The translations under genes and the position numbers were made by a program. DNA of 64,000 nucleotides from Parvibaculum sp040216885 (GTDB lineage Bacteria; Pseudomonadota; Alphaproteobacteria; Parvibaculales; Parvibaculaceae), in assembly GCA_040216885.1 (NCBI GenBank), contig JAVJOG010000022.1:62001-126000 (forward strand). Reading direction: 5' to 3'. Positions 52,880 to 63,257 of this stretch are shown in pieces. The notes beneath the pieces are model-generated. The model ran no database searches and had not been told where the DNA came from. It was given only the letters and a program-made list of their open reading frames with translations. Positions within the stretch are counted from its first letter, which is position 1, and the number at the start of each line of letters is the position of its first letter.

Positions 52880-54184
52880 ATGGTCTATATCGAAGTTCTG
52901 GTTGTCCTGCTTCTGATCGCCGTCAACGGTGTGCTGGCGATGTCGGAGCTTGCCGTCGTGTCTTCGCGCAAGGTGCGGCTCGAACAGATGGCGCGGGAGG
53001 GCAGCGCGGGCGCGGGTCAGGCGCTGGCGCTGATCGACGATCCGAGCCGGTTTCTCGCCACGGTGCAGATCGGGATCACGCTTGTCGGCGTCGTCGCGGG
53101 CGCGTTCAGCGGCGCGACGCTCGGCCTGAGGCTCGGCGACTGGCTTGCGACCTTCTCCATGCTGCCGGTTCATGGGCATATGGCCGGTATCGTCATCGTC
53201 GTCGTCGCGATCACCTATCTGTCGCTCGTTGCCGGCGAACTGGTGCCCAAGCGCATCGCGCTGCTGAACCCCGAGCGCGTGGCGACCGCGATCTCGCCGC
53301 CGATGCGGCTGTTGTCGCTGGCCGCGGCGCCGGCGGTGTGGGTTCTCAAGGTATCGACCGACGGCGTGCTGAAGCTTCTGGGGCTGAACGGCACACGGCA
53401 ATCGACGGTGACCGAAGACGAGGTGAAATCGCTGATCGCGGAAGGCACGCGGGCCGGCGTCTTCGTGCCGCAGGAACGCGAGATGATCGAAGGCGTGCTG
53501 CGGCTCGCCGACCGCACGGTGCGGGCGATCATGACGCCGCGACCCGAGCTTGCGTGGATCGACCGGCATGCGACGGCACAGGAGATCGCCGAGACCGTGC
53601 GCGGGAACCGCTTTTCGCGGCTGCTTGTTTGCGATGGATCGGTCGACGAAGCGATCGGTGCGGTGCATGTGAAGGATCTGCTGGCGGCGGCGCTGGACGG
53701 CGGAACGTTGGAGCTGGAGCGTTTTCTCGTGCCGGCCATCGTCGTGCCGGAGAGCAAGGAAGTGTTGCGGCTGCTCGACCGGTTCAAGCGCGAGAAGGTG
53801 CATTTCGCGGTCGTCGTCGACGAATACGGATCGACGCAAGGCATCGTGACGCTGACCGATATTCTGGAATCGATTGCCGGCGAGTTGCCCGAGCATGGCG
53901 AGACGCCCGAACATACGATGCAGCGGCGGAGCGACGGCTCGTGGCTCGTCGACGGGGCGACACCTATCGACGAATTCGCGGCCCGGATCGATGCCGGCAT
54001 TGTCGGCGGCGACTTCCAGACGGTCGCCGGTTTGACGCTTTCGCAGTTCGGTCGTCTGCCGGAGGCGGGCGAGGCTTTCACGCTCAAAGGCCATCGCTAC
54101 GAAGTCGTCGACATGGACGGGCGCCGCGTCGACAAGATTCTGGTGACGCCGATGCCGGAGGGTGCGGAAGAGGGCGCAGCCTGA
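52880..54184 (+). CDS. CNNM/CorC-like transporter protein
   Basis: A 434-residue protein with a DUF21 membrane domain (four segments; SELAVVSSRKVRLEQ), two CBS domains (MTPRPELAWIDRHATAQ; VVVDEYGSTQGIVTLTDILESIAGE) and a C-terminal CorC/HlyC domain. The family includes Mg or Co export proteins and was once named hemolysin. The ATG at 52880 has GGGAGAG five bases upstream. It follows era by 11 bp, so it is probably in its operon. Confidence 0.9.
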   Translation: MVYIEVLVVLLLIAVNGVLAMSELAVVSSRKVRLEQMAREGSAGAGQALALIDDPSRFLATVQIGITLVGVVAGAFSGATLGLRLGDWLATFSMLPVHGHMAGIVIVVVAITYLSLVAGELVPKRIALLNPERVATAISPPMRLLSLAAAPAVWVLKVSTDGVLKLLGLNGTRQSTVTEDEVKSLIAEGTRAGVFVPQEREMIEGVLRLADRTVRAIMTPRPELAWIDRHATAQEIAETVRGNRFSRLLVCDGSVDEAIGAVHVKDLLAAALDGGTLELERFLVPAIVVPESKEVLRLLDRFKREKVHFAVVVDEYGSTQGIVTLTDILESIAGELPEHGETPEHTMQRRSDGSWLVDGATPIDEFAARIDAGIVGGDFQTVAGLTLSQFGRLPEAGEAFTLKGHRYEVVDMDGRRVDKILVTPMPEGAEEGAA

Positions 54185-54185
54185 A

Positions 54186-54848
54186 CTAGATCGGCTGCGC
54201 GGGGGCCGTCCGCATCAGTGCGACATCGGGGCAGGGGAACTCGCAGGTCCAGCCGCGTATGTCCGCGACGGTGCGCAAGGTCGTCTCGTTGTAGAAGACG
54301 ACATGGGTCGGGTCCTTGCGGTAGTGCCAGTTTACGAAATCCACTTCGCTGGCGGGGCGGAAGGCGGTCATCAGGGCGAGCCAGCCGCCGGGGCGCAGCA
54401 GCGTGTCGAGGCGGTCGAACTCGTCGGCCGGGCGGTGGAAATGTTCGGCGGTTTCGGTGCAGGCGATGAAGTCGTAGGTGCGCGCAAGCGCATTTTCGTC
54501 GGCGTGGAAGAAGGGGTCGTAGAGCGCCATATCGTGGCCGGCTTCGCGGAGCATCGCGGCTAGAGCGGGGCCGGGACCGCAGCCATAGTCGAGGCCGGAC
54601 GATCGCGGCGCGAGGCGGGCGAGCAGCGGCGTTGCGAGTTTCGACAGGAAATTGCGGTAGCGCGGATCGGCGGGATCGTTTTCATGGGTCAGGTAGTGCG
54701 CGCGTTCGGCGTCAGGCGCGGGGTGCTGCGCCGGATCGAGGAAGCGGGCATCGCAGGTTTCGCATTTCCAGTAGCGTTGCGGACCGACATCCATGAAGGG
54801 TTGCGGCGCGGGCGCGCGGCAGACGGGGCAGGCGGCGGTTCTCTCCAT
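54186..54848 (-). CDS. Methyltransferase with an N-terminal zinc-ribbon-like part
   Basis: A 220-residue protein. The first 35 residues hold two CxxC pairs (CPVC and CETC), as in several methyltransferases that begin with a zinc knuckle. The methyltransferase part has LDYGCGPGPALAAMLREAGH (motif I), then TAEHF and RPGGWLALMT. The substrate is unknown. The ATG at 54848 was taken; 54857 is also possible. It converges on the CNNM-like gene with one base between stops. Confidence 0.8.
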   Translation of the reverse strand: MERTAACPVCRAPAPQPFMDVGPQRYWKCETCDARFLDPAQHPAPDAERAHYLTHENDPADPRYRNFLSKLATPLLARLAPRSSGLDYGCGPGPALAAMLREAGHDMALYDPFFHADENALARTYDFIACTETAEHFHRPADEFDRLDTLLRPGGWLALMTAFRPASEVDFVNWHYRKDPTHVVFYNETTLRTVADIRGWTCEFPCPDVALMRTAPAQPI

Positions 54849-54906
54849 TGGCGCCATCAATGGCATAATAAGGCCGGGCGCGCTACGCTCTGACACGAGG
54901 GACCCG

Positions 54907-55251
54907 ATGAACGAGAAGGAACTTGCCGCGCGTTTCCGGCCGCTGCTCGAAGCGGAGCTTGCGGATTTGCGCGCGCAATCCGAGATGACGGCGGAAGGCC
55001 GGGCGCCGGTGACGCTGGACCAGCAGAGCGTCGGGCGGCTGTCGCGCATGGATGCGTTGCAGTCGCAGGCGATGGCGCAGGCGACCGAGAAGCGGCGGCA
55101 CCAGCGGCTGTCGCAGATCGAGGCGGCGTTCCGGCGAATGGAGGCCGGCGAGTACGGCTATTGTGCGACCTGCGGCGAGGCGATTGCCGGGAAGCGGCTC
55201 ACGGCCGATCCGGCGGCGCATCTGTGCGTCGGGTGCTCGAAGGGGCGGTGA
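54907..55251 (+). CDS. TraR/DksA-family zinc finger protein
   Basis: A 114-residue protein with an N-terminal helical part and a four-Cys zinc finger, YGYCATCGEAIAGKRL then CVGCS. The spacing matches TraR/DksA. The helical hairpin is shorter than in DksA and reads DQQSVGRLSRMDALQSQ at the tip, with an Asp that could enter the RNA polymerase secondary channel. It could act in stringent-type control of transcription; this is inferred. Next to a divergent methyltransferase gene. Confidence 0.85.
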   Translation: MNEKELAARFRPLLEAELADLRAQSEMTAEGRAPVTLDQQSVGRLSRMDALQSQAMAQATEKRRHQRLSQIEAAFRRMEAGEYGYCATCGEAIAGKRLTADPAAHLCVGCSKGR

Positions 55252-55273
55252 GGGCTTCCGGTCATTTCTCCGC

Positions 55274-55379
55274 CGTCGTTGCGAGGCGCGGCGAAGCCGC
55301 AACGAAGCAATCCAGAAGCGGCGGTTTCAGCGGGTGCGGCCTTCTGGGTTGCTTCGTCGCTTCGCTCCTCGCAATGACG
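55274..55379. repeat. Dispersed long inverted repeat, copy 1
   Basis: The left arm (55275-55318) ends in GAAGCAATCCAGAAG, and the right arm (55341-55378) begins CTTCTGGGTTGCTTCGTC and ends in TCCTCGCAATGAC. The arms are imperfect reverse complements with a 22-bp centre. The right arm is repeated almost without change at 56287-56324, after recO. Such elements are common in alphaproteobacterial intergenic DNA. Confidence 0.75.
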
Positions 55380-55427
55380 ATATAAGGTTAGCGGAAGCGA
55401 GCGAATCGAAACGGGATAGCAACCTTT

Positions 55428-56153
55428 ATGGAATGGCGCGACGAGGGTTTTGTTTTGTCGGCGCGGGCGCATGGCGAGAACGGGGCCATCGTCGAGCTGT
55501 TCACGCGCGCGCAGGGGCGGCATCTGGGGCTGGTGCGCGGCGGCGCCGGCCGGCGGATGAAGGGCGTGCTGCAACCGGGCAACAAGCTGGCGGCGCATTG
55601 GCGGGCGCGGCTGACCGAACATCTCGGCACCTATCAGGTGGAACTCGTCAAGCCGCTGGCGGGGCTCCTGATGGACGACGCAACCGCGTTGACGGCGCTG
55701 AGCGCGGCGAGCGCCATTGCCGAGGCGATCCCCGAAAGGGAGGCGCATCCGGCGCTTTACGACGCCTATGACGTGCTGCTCGGGACGATGGAGGACGGGC
55801 ATGTGTGGCCGGCGGTTTTCGTGCGCTTCGAACTCGGGCTGTTGCAGGAGCTGGGGTTCGGGCTCGATCTGACGCAATGCGCAGCGACGGGCGCGCGGGA
55901 CGACCTGATTTACGTGTCGCCGAAAAGCGGGGCGGCGGTGAGCCGCGAAGCGGGCGAGGCCTACAAGGACAGGCTTTTCCGGCTGCCGGGTTTTCTGCTG
56001 TCGACGCAAGGCGGCGAGGCGAGCGCGGCGGAGGTCGCCGAGGGTTTGCGCATGACCGGGCATTTTCTCGAACGGCATCTCTATGCGCCGCAAGGGCGGC
56101 ATTTGCCCGATGCGCGGATACGCCTGATGGAGAAGCTGGCGCGGGGTTTGTGA
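55428..56153 (+). CDS. recO: DNA repair protein RecO
   Basis: A 241-residue protein of the RecFOR pathway. It shows FVLSARAHGENGAIVELFT and HLGLVRGGAGRRMKGVLQPGN at the N-terminal OB fold, then LLQELGFGLDLTQCAATG and a helical C-terminal part. The zinc-binding Cys set is mostly missing (one Cys only), which is usual in this class. It has its own place between two copies of a dispersed repeat, one on each side. Confidence 0.93.
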   Translation: MEWRDEGFVLSARAHGENGAIVELFTRAQGRHLGLVRGGAGRRMKGVLQPGNKLAAHWRARLTEHLGTYQVELVKPLAGLLMDDATALTALSAASAIAEAIPEREAHPALYDAYDVLLGTMEDGHVWPAVFVRFELGLLQELGFGLDLTQCAATGARDDLIYVSPKSGAAVSREAGEAYKDRLFRLPGFLLSTQGGEASAAEVAEGLRMTGHFLERHLYAPQGRHLPDARIRLMEKLARGL

Positions 56154-56194
56154 GGGCGAATCGCTGGTATGATAGAAGTGCGCATCAACAAAGC

Positions 56195-56326
56195 CGTCAT
56201 TGCGAGCCCACGGGTATCGCCTTTGGCGATCCCGAGGGCAGGCTCCGCGAAGCAACCCAGAAGGCGGCATATTCCGAGTTTGTGGCTTTCTGGGTTGCTT
56301 CGTCGCTTCGCTCCTCGCAATGACGG
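56195..56326. repeat. Dispersed long inverted repeat, copy 2
   Basis: The left part starts GTCATTGCGAG and holds GAAGCAACCCAGAAGGC; the right part (56286-56326) holds CTTTCTGGGTTGCTTCGTC and ends TCCTCGCAATGACGG. The right arm is nearly identical to that of copy 1 before recO, in the same orientation. The inner part differs and carries a small hairpin (GGTATCGCC/GGCGATCCC). It lies just before parC. Confidence 0.75.
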
Positions 56327-56350
56327 TGAGGGAATAAAGAGTTCGAGAAC

Positions 56351-58603
56351 ATGACCAAAGCCGTTACGCCGCCGCCGATCGAGCCGGAGCATGAAGTCAA
56401 TCTGCGCGAGGCGCTGGAGGAGCGGTATCTGGCCTATGCGCTGTCGACGATCATGCATCGGGCGCTGCCGGATGTGCGCGACGGGCTGAAGCCGGTGCAT
56501 CGGCGGGTGCTGTTCGCGATGCGGCAGTTGAAGCTCGATCCTGGGTCAGGGTTCAAGAAGTCGGCGCGCGTGGTGGGCGATGTGATCGGCCGCTATCACC
56601 CGCATGGCGATCAGTCGGTGTATGACGCGCTGGTGCGGCTGGCGCAGAGTTTTTCGGTGCGCTATCCGCTGGTCGACGGGCAGGGAAATTTCGGCAATGT
56701 CGACGGCGATAACGCGGCGGCGATGCGCTACACGGAAGCGCGGCTGACGGCAGTGGCGGGGCTGCTGCTTGAGGGGCTCGAAGAAGACACGGTCGATTTC
56801 CGCGAGACGTATGACGGCGAGGACAGCGAGCCCATCGTGCTGCCGGGGGCCTTTCCGCAATTGCTGGCGAACGGCGCGGCGGGGATCGCGGTCGGCATGG
56901 CGACCAGCATTCCGCCGCACAATGCGGCCGAGCTGTGCGACGCGGCGCTGCATCTGATCAAATATCCGAATGCGCGGACGGCGAAGCTTGTCGAGTTCGT
57001 GCAGGGGCCGGATTTTCCGACCGGCGGCATTATCGTCGAGCCGCGCGAGGCGATCCTTGAAGCCTACGAGACCGGGCGCGGCGGCTTTCGCGTGCGGGCG
57101 CGGTGGGAGAAGGAAGATCTGGCGCGCGGCGGCTGGCAGATCGTCGTCAGCGAAATTCCCTATCAGGTGCAGAAGTCGAAGCTGGTGGAGAAGCTCGCCG
57201 AACTGCTGCAGGCGCGCAAGCTGCCGCTGCTTGAGGACGTGCGCGACGAGAGCGCGGAGGAAATCCGGCTGGTGCTGGTGCCGAAGTCGCGCAGCGTCGA
57301 GCCCGCGCAACTGATGGAGACGCTGTTCCGCTCGACCGAACTCGAAAGCCGCTTCCCGCTCAATCTCAATGTGCTGTCGGCGGGGCAGGTGCCGGGCGTG
57401 ATGAATTTGCGCGAGGCGTTGCGCGCCTGGCTCGAACACCGCAAGGAGGTGCTGGTCCGGCGCTCGAATTTCCGCCTCGACAAGATCGCGCGGCGGCTCG
57501 AAGTGCTGGAAGGCTATCTCGTTGCCTATCTCAACCTCGACGAGGTGATCCGCATCATCCGCGAGGAGGACGAGCCGAAGCCCAAGCTGATGAAGAAATT
57601 CAAGCTCAGCGACAACCAGGCCGAGGCGATCCTCAACATGCGGCTGCGGAGTTTGCGCAAGCTTGAGGAAATGGAGATCAAGGGCGAGCACAAGAAGCTG
57701 TCGGCCGAGCAGAAGGAGCTGAAGGGGCTGGTCCGGTCGGATGCCAAACAGTGGGAACGGGTGGCCGCGGAGATAAAAGAGGTGCGGGCAACGTTCGGGC
57801 CGAAGACGGAACTCGGCAAGCGGCGGACGACATTCACCGATGCGCCGAAGATCGAGTTCGTGCCGGTCGAGGCGATGATCGAGAAGGAGCCGATCACCGT
57901 CGTCTGTTCGAAGAAGGGCTGGATCCGCGCGATGAAGGGGCATCTCGGGGCCGATGCCGACATCAAATACAAGGAAGGCGACGGCGAGAAATTCATGCTG
58001 CATGCCGAGACGACCGACAAGGTGCTGATTTTCGCGACCGACGGACGTTTCTATACGCTGAGTGCCGACAAGCTGCCGGGCGGGCGCGGGCATGGCGAAC
58101 CGTTGCGGCTGGCCATCGACATGGACGAGAGCCACGATGTGGTCGAGATTTTCGTACACCGGCCGGGACGCAAGCTGATCGTCGCCTCGCATGAGGGCAA
58201 CGGGTTCGTGGTGCCGGAAGACGAGGTGGTGGCGATGCGGCGCGCCGGCAAGCAGGTGCTGAATGTCGGCGGGACCGACGAGGCGGCGGCCTGTGCGGCG
58301 GTTCAGGGCGATCATGTGGCGGCGATCGGCGAGAACCGCAAGCTGCTGATTTTCCCGCTGAAGGAACTGCCGGAGATGACGCGCGGCAAGGGCGTGCGCC
58401 TGCAACGCTACGGCGATGGCGGGCTTGCCGACATCAAGACCTTCACGCTGAAAGAGGGGCTGACGACCTACGACAAGGGCGGGCGGGCGCGCAACTTCCC
58501 CGATTTGAAAGACTGGATCGGCGTGCGCGCGCAGGCCGGACGTCTGCCGCCGAAGGGTTTTCCGGCGGACCGGAAATTCGGCGGCGCGTTCGGCGCGGTT
58601 TGA
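56351..58603 (+). CDS. parC: DNA topoisomerase IV subunit A
   Basis: A 750-residue type IIA topoisomerase subunit. The catalytic Tyr is in AAAMRYTEARLT. The quinolone-contact helix reads HPHGDQSVYDALVRLAQ, with Gln and Asp at the positions that are Ser80 and Glu84 in E. coli ParC. Five or six beta-pinwheel repeats follow after residue 500 (VCSKKGWIRAM, FATDGRFYTL), and the length fits ParC rather than GyrA. It decatenates daughter chromosomes. Confidence 0.95.
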   Translation: MTKAVTPPPIEPEHEVNLREALEERYLAYALSTIMHRALPDVRDGLKPVHRRVLFAMRQLKLDPGSGFKKSARVVGDVIGRYHPHGDQSVYDALVRLAQSFSVRYPLVDGQGNFGNVDGDNAAAMRYTEARLTAVAGLLLEGLEEDTVDFRETYDGEDSEPIVLPGAFPQLLANGAAGIAVGMATSIPPHNAAELCDAALHLIKYPNARTAKLVEFVQGPDFPTGGIIVEPREAILEAYETGRGGFRVRARWEKEDLARGGWQIVVSEIPYQVQKSKLVEKLAELLQARKLPLLEDVRDESAEEIRLVLVPKSRSVEPAQLMETLFRSTELESRFPLNLNVLSAGQVPGVMNLREALRAWLEHRKEVLVRRSNFRLDKIARRLEVLEGYLVAYLNLDEVIRIIREEDEPKPKLMKKFKLSDNQAEAILNMRLRSLRKLEEMEIKGEHKKLSAEQKELKGLVRSDAKQWERVAAEIKEVRATFGPKTELGKRRTTFTDAPKIEFVPVEAMIEKEPITVVCSKKGWIRAMKGHLGADADIKYKEGDGEKFMLHAETTDKVLIFATDGRFYTLSADKLPGGRGHGEPLRLAIDMDESHDVVEIFVHRPGRKLIVASHEGNGFVVPEDEVVAMRRAGKQVLNVGGTDEAAACAAVQGDHVAAIGENRKLLIFPLKELPEMTRGKGVRLQRYGDGGLADIKTFTLKEGLTTYDKGGRARNFPDLKDWIGVRAQAGRLPPKGFPADRKFGGAFGAV

Positions 58604-58609
58604 GGGCCG

Positions 58610-59113
58610 CTACCTGACCGTGAAGGGCTGGCGGATCTCGTGGCCCCAGTAGCGGGCGAGGAGGCGGTATTCGCCGGGTTTGACGCGGGTGGGATCGAGC
58701 TCCAGCGTGTAGGCGCCGGTCAGCGAGTGTTTCGGATCGAGGAAGCCCGAAACCGGAACCTCGACGCAAGCCTCGCCGCCGGACTGCGACTGCACGAATT
58801 CGCTTTCGGCGTCGAGGACGATCCAGCGGAAAATCTCGCATTGCGATGAGACCTCGAGCGGGAGGCCCTCGTCGCTGTTGTTGACGATCTGCACTTCGAC
58901 ATCGAGCTTTACCGGCGCGCCGGCGATCCATGTGCCGACCTGGACCGGCGTTGCCGTGACGACGAGCGGTTCGTCAAGTTCGACGCGGCCGGTGGCGATG
59001 AAGAAGGTGACGACGCCGACGACCGCCATCGCGACCAGGCCGATGCGCATCATGTTGCGGCCGGCCGAGTCGGCAACGTCGTTGGGGTCGCGGGACGGCG
59101 GTACTCTGGACAT
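58610..59113 (-). CDS. Membrane-anchored protein of unknown function
   Basis: A 167-residue protein with one membrane segment near the N terminus (RIGLVAMAVVGVVTFFIATG) and a predicted beta-sandwich outside that resembles the BsuPI/intracellular proteinase inhibitor fold (VNNSDEGLPLEVSSQCEIFRW, GEYRLLARYWG). It follows the TRAP large permease by 6 bp on the same strand, so it is probably part of the transporter operon. The role is unknown; a periplasmic accessory to the transporter is a guess. Confidence 0.7.
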   Translation of the reverse strand: MSRVPPSRDPNDVADSAGRNMMRIGLVAMAVVGVVTFFIATGRVELDEPLVVTATPVQVGTWIAGAPVKLDVEVQIVNNSDEGLPLEVSSQCEIFRWIVLDAESEFVQSQSGGEACVEVPVSGFLDPKHSLTGAYTLELDPTRVKPGEYRLLARYWGHEIRQPFTVR

Positions 59114-59119
59114 AAGGTT

Positions 59120-60694
<1,575 letters not shown>

Positions 60695-60703
60695 TGGCGG
60701 GGC

Positions 60704-61243
60704 CTAGAGAACGGGCGAGGCTTCCTCGACAGGCTTTTCGAGCCCGGCGAGAACGCGCAGCGAATGAATGACGGTTGAAAGGCCCTGCAGCGCCAGCAGG
60801 ACGACGAAAACGAGGATGACGCTTTTCAGCAGGTAGACGCCCTGAATGCCGCTGGTCTCGCGGCTGCCTTCGCGCACCGCCCAGGAGCTTTCGACATAGG
60901 GGAAGGCGACGTAGAAGATCAGGAAGCAGACCGGCCAGAGCAGAAGCAGCGTGCCGAGGAGATCGACGCGGGCCTTATAGGCAGGCGAGGCGGTGCGGTA
61001 AAAGACGTCGACGCGGACATGGCCGTTGTGCAGCAGCGTGTAGCCCGCCGCCAGCATGAACAGCGTGCCGTGCATGTAGACGATCGATTCCTGCGCCCAG
61101 ACCGAACCGACGCCGAAAATGTAGCGCATCAGCACGACGGCGAACTGCGCCAGCACCATGGCGAGCGCGAGCCACGCGACGGCGCGGCCGACGCGCTCGT
61201 TCAGGGCGTCGATCAGGGTGGCGAGGCGGGCGAGTGCGTTCAT
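60704..61243 (-). CDS. TRAP transporter small permease (DctQ-like)
   Basis: A 179-residue protein with four membrane segments. It shows MRYIFGVGSVWAQESIVYMHGTLFMLAAGYTL (in parts), the conserved W and E of the Q subunit, and HVRVDVFY. It lies between the large permease (9 bp downstream) and the substrate-binding protein (20 bp upstream), so the three form an operon. The ATG at 61243 is preferred. Confidence 0.9.
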   Translation of the reverse strand: MNALARLATLIDALNERVGRAVAWLALAMVLAQFAVVLMRYIFGVGSVWAQESIVYMHGTLFMLAAGYTLLHNGHVRVDVFYRTASPAYKARVDLLGTLLLLWPVCFLIFYVAFPYVESSWAVREGSRETSGIQGVYLLKSVILVFVVLLALQGLSTVIHSLRVLAGLEKPVEEASPVL

Positions 61244-61263
61244 GCGTCCGGTCGAGCCCCGCT

Positions 61264-62340
61264 TCAGTTGCGGCGCGCCTCCACGAAACCTTCGTCGCCG
61301 ATGCGCGTCCATTCCTCGGAGATATCGAGGGCTTCGCGGAAGCTTGTATAGATTTCGGCGGTAACGGGATCGCTTGCGGCGGCATCTTCGAGAACTTCGC
61401 GCGAGGCCTTCTTGAAGCCGGCCAGCACGTCGGCCGGAAACTTGCGCATCTGGACGCCGTGCTGTTCGACCAGCGTTTTCAGCGCGCTGCCATTGTGATG
61501 GGTGTATTCGGCCAGCGTGTAATCGTTTTCGGCGGCGCAGGCGGCGCGGACGACAGCCTGTTGCTGTTTGGTGAGGCTTTCCCAGACGCCGAGATTGAAG
61601 CCGGCGGCGAGGCTCGATCCCGGCTCATGGAAGCCCGGCCAGTAATAGAACTTCGCGATACGGTAGAAACCGAAGGCCATGTCATTCCACGGCGCGACCC
61701 ATTCGGCGGCGTCGATGGTGCCGTTCTGCAAGGCCGGGAAGATGTCGGGGCCTGCCAGGGTGACGGCGGCGGCGCCGAGGCGGCGCATCACTTCGCCGCC
61801 GAGGCCCGGCATGCGGATCTTCAGACCTTTCAGATCGTCGAGCGAATTGATTTCGCTGCGATACCAGCCGGAAAGCTGCACGCCGGTGTTGGCGGCCATG
61901 AACGGCTTGATGTTGAAGCCCCTGGCCAGATTGTCCCAGAGCTGCTGTCCGCCGCCATGATAGATCCAGCCGTTGATTTCGTTGGCGGTCATGCCGTAGG
62001 GCACGGCGGTGAAGAAGTTGTAGGCCTTCGACTTGCCCTGCCAGTAATACTCCGCACCGTGATAGATATCGGCGGCGCCGCTCGACACGGCGTCGAAGGA
62101 TTCAAGCGCGGGGACCAGTTCGCCGGCCGCGAAGACCTTGATGTCGACCTTGCCCTCGGTCATTTCGTGAATGCGGGTCGCCAGACGTTCGGCCGAGGTG
62201 CCGAGGCCGGGATAATTCTTCGGCCAGGTGGTGACCATTTTCAGTTGCCGCGGCGCGCCTTGCGCGATGGCCGGCGCGGGCATGGACGCGGCGGCGAGGG
62301 CGGCTGTACCGGCTCCCGCCAGAAACGAACGGCGCTTCAT
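61264..62340 (-). CDS. TRAP transporter substrate-binding protein (DctP/TakP-like)
   Basis: A 358-residue periplasmic solute-binding protein. The signal peptide starts KRRSFLAGAGTAALA, with a twin-arginine motif, so it may be Tat-exported. The LKMVTTWPKNYPGLGTSAERLA opening, the GELVPALESFDAVSSGAADIYH block, the YYWQGKSKAYNFFTAVPYG stretch (each read in pieces) and the R-containing RMPGLGGEVMRRLG block resemble TakP of Rhodobacter, which binds 2-oxo acids. The substrate is inferred from that likeness only. It is the first gene of the TRAP operon. Confidence 0.88.
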   Translation of the reverse strand: MKRRSFLAGAGTAALAAASMPAPAIAQGAPRQLKMVTTWPKNYPGLGTSAERLATRIHEMTEGKVDIKVFAAGELVPALESFDAVSSGAADIYHGAEYYWQGKSKAYNFFTAVPYGMTANEINGWIYHGGGQQLWDNLARGFNIKPFMAANTGVQLSGWYRSEINSLDDLKGLKIRMPGLGGEVMRRLGAAAVTLAGPDIFPALQNGTIDAAEWVAPWNDMAFGFYRIAKFYYWPGFHEPGSSLAAGFNLGVWESLTKQQQAVVRAACAAENDYTLAEYTHHNGSALKTLVEQHGVQMRKFPADVLAGFKKASREVLEDAAASDPVTAEIYTSFREALDISEEWTRIGDEGFVEARRN

Positions 62341-62459
62341 CGATGACTCCCGAATTACTTCTCCCCTGACGCCGACGCGTCGAAGCGGGGCCAGTATAGG
62401 CGTGCCCGCGCGGGGCGCAACGGCATTTGAAAACAAGGGGTTAGGAGGCAGGGTTGAGG

Positions 62460-63212
62460 TCAGCCGGCGGACGGCGTCATTTCGCTCCAGCCGTGGAAGC
62501 CGAGCGCTTCGAGCGGCTGGAAGCGGGTCTTGTAGGCCATCTTGCGGCTGCCATCGACCCAATAGCCGAGATAGACGTAGGGCAGGCCGAGCAGGCGGGC
62601 GCGCTCGATGTGGTCGAGGACCATCCATGTGCCGAGGCTGCGGGCGGTCTCGGAAGGGTCGTAGAAGCTGTAGACCATCGACAGGCCGTCATCGAGCGTG
62701 TCGGTCAGCGCCGCGGCGGCGAGCGGTCCCGGGCCGTCGGCGTCGCCGCTGTGCGGCAACCGGTATTCGACGATGCGGGTGGCGACCGTGGTGTCCTCGA
62801 TCATGGCCACATAGTCGACCGGCGCCATGTCGGCCATGCCGCCATCGGCGTGGCGGCTGTCGAGATAGCGGCGCAGCAGCGCGTATTGCTCGTCGGTGGC
62901 GCGGGGCGCGCGCAGGCCGACCGAGAGATCAGCATTGCGGGCGATCAGGCGGCGGAAAGTGCGGCCGGGCCGGAAGCGGTCGACGATGACGCGGACCGAG
63001 ACGCAGGCCGTACAGTTGTCGCAGGCGGGGCGGTAGGCGATGTTCTGGCTGCGGCGGAAGCCGGCCTGGGTCAGCATGTTGTTCAGCGAAACGGGTTCGT
63101 CGCCAAGGAGATGCGTGAAGACCTTCTTCTCGTAGTGGCCGGCCAGATACGGGCACGGCTGCGGCGTCGTGATGTAGAACTGCGGGAAGCGGATGCGGGA
63201 TTGGTCGGTCAC
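62460..63212 (-). CDS. bpt: Aspartate/glutamate leucyltransferase
   Basis: A 250-residue leucyl-tRNA-protein transferase of the ATE family. It has CPYLAGHYEKKVFTHLL, RPACDNCTACVSVRVIVD with the Cys pair, and SFYDPSETARSLGTWMVLDHIE with PYVYLGYWVDGSRKMAYK, typical of Bpt. It adds Leu to proteins that begin with Asp or Glu and so marks them for ClpAP. It is on its own, 119 bp from the TRAP operon. Confidence 0.92.
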   Translation of the reverse strand: MTDQSRIRFPQFYITTPQPCPYLAGHYEKKVFTHLLGDEPVSLNNMLTQAGFRRSQNIAYRPACDNCTACVSVRVIVDRFRPGRTFRRLIARNADLSVGLRAPRATDEQYALLRRYLDSRHADGGMADMAPVDYVAMIEDTTVATRIVEYRLPHSGDADGPGPLAAAALTDTLDDGLSMVYSFYDPSETARSLGTWMVLDHIERARLLGLPYVYLGYWVDGSRKMAYKTRFQPLEALGFHGWSEMTPSAG

Positions 63213-63257
63213 GGTCTGTCAGCGCCTGTCAGCTCATTTCACCGGCGCCCCGGCGGA

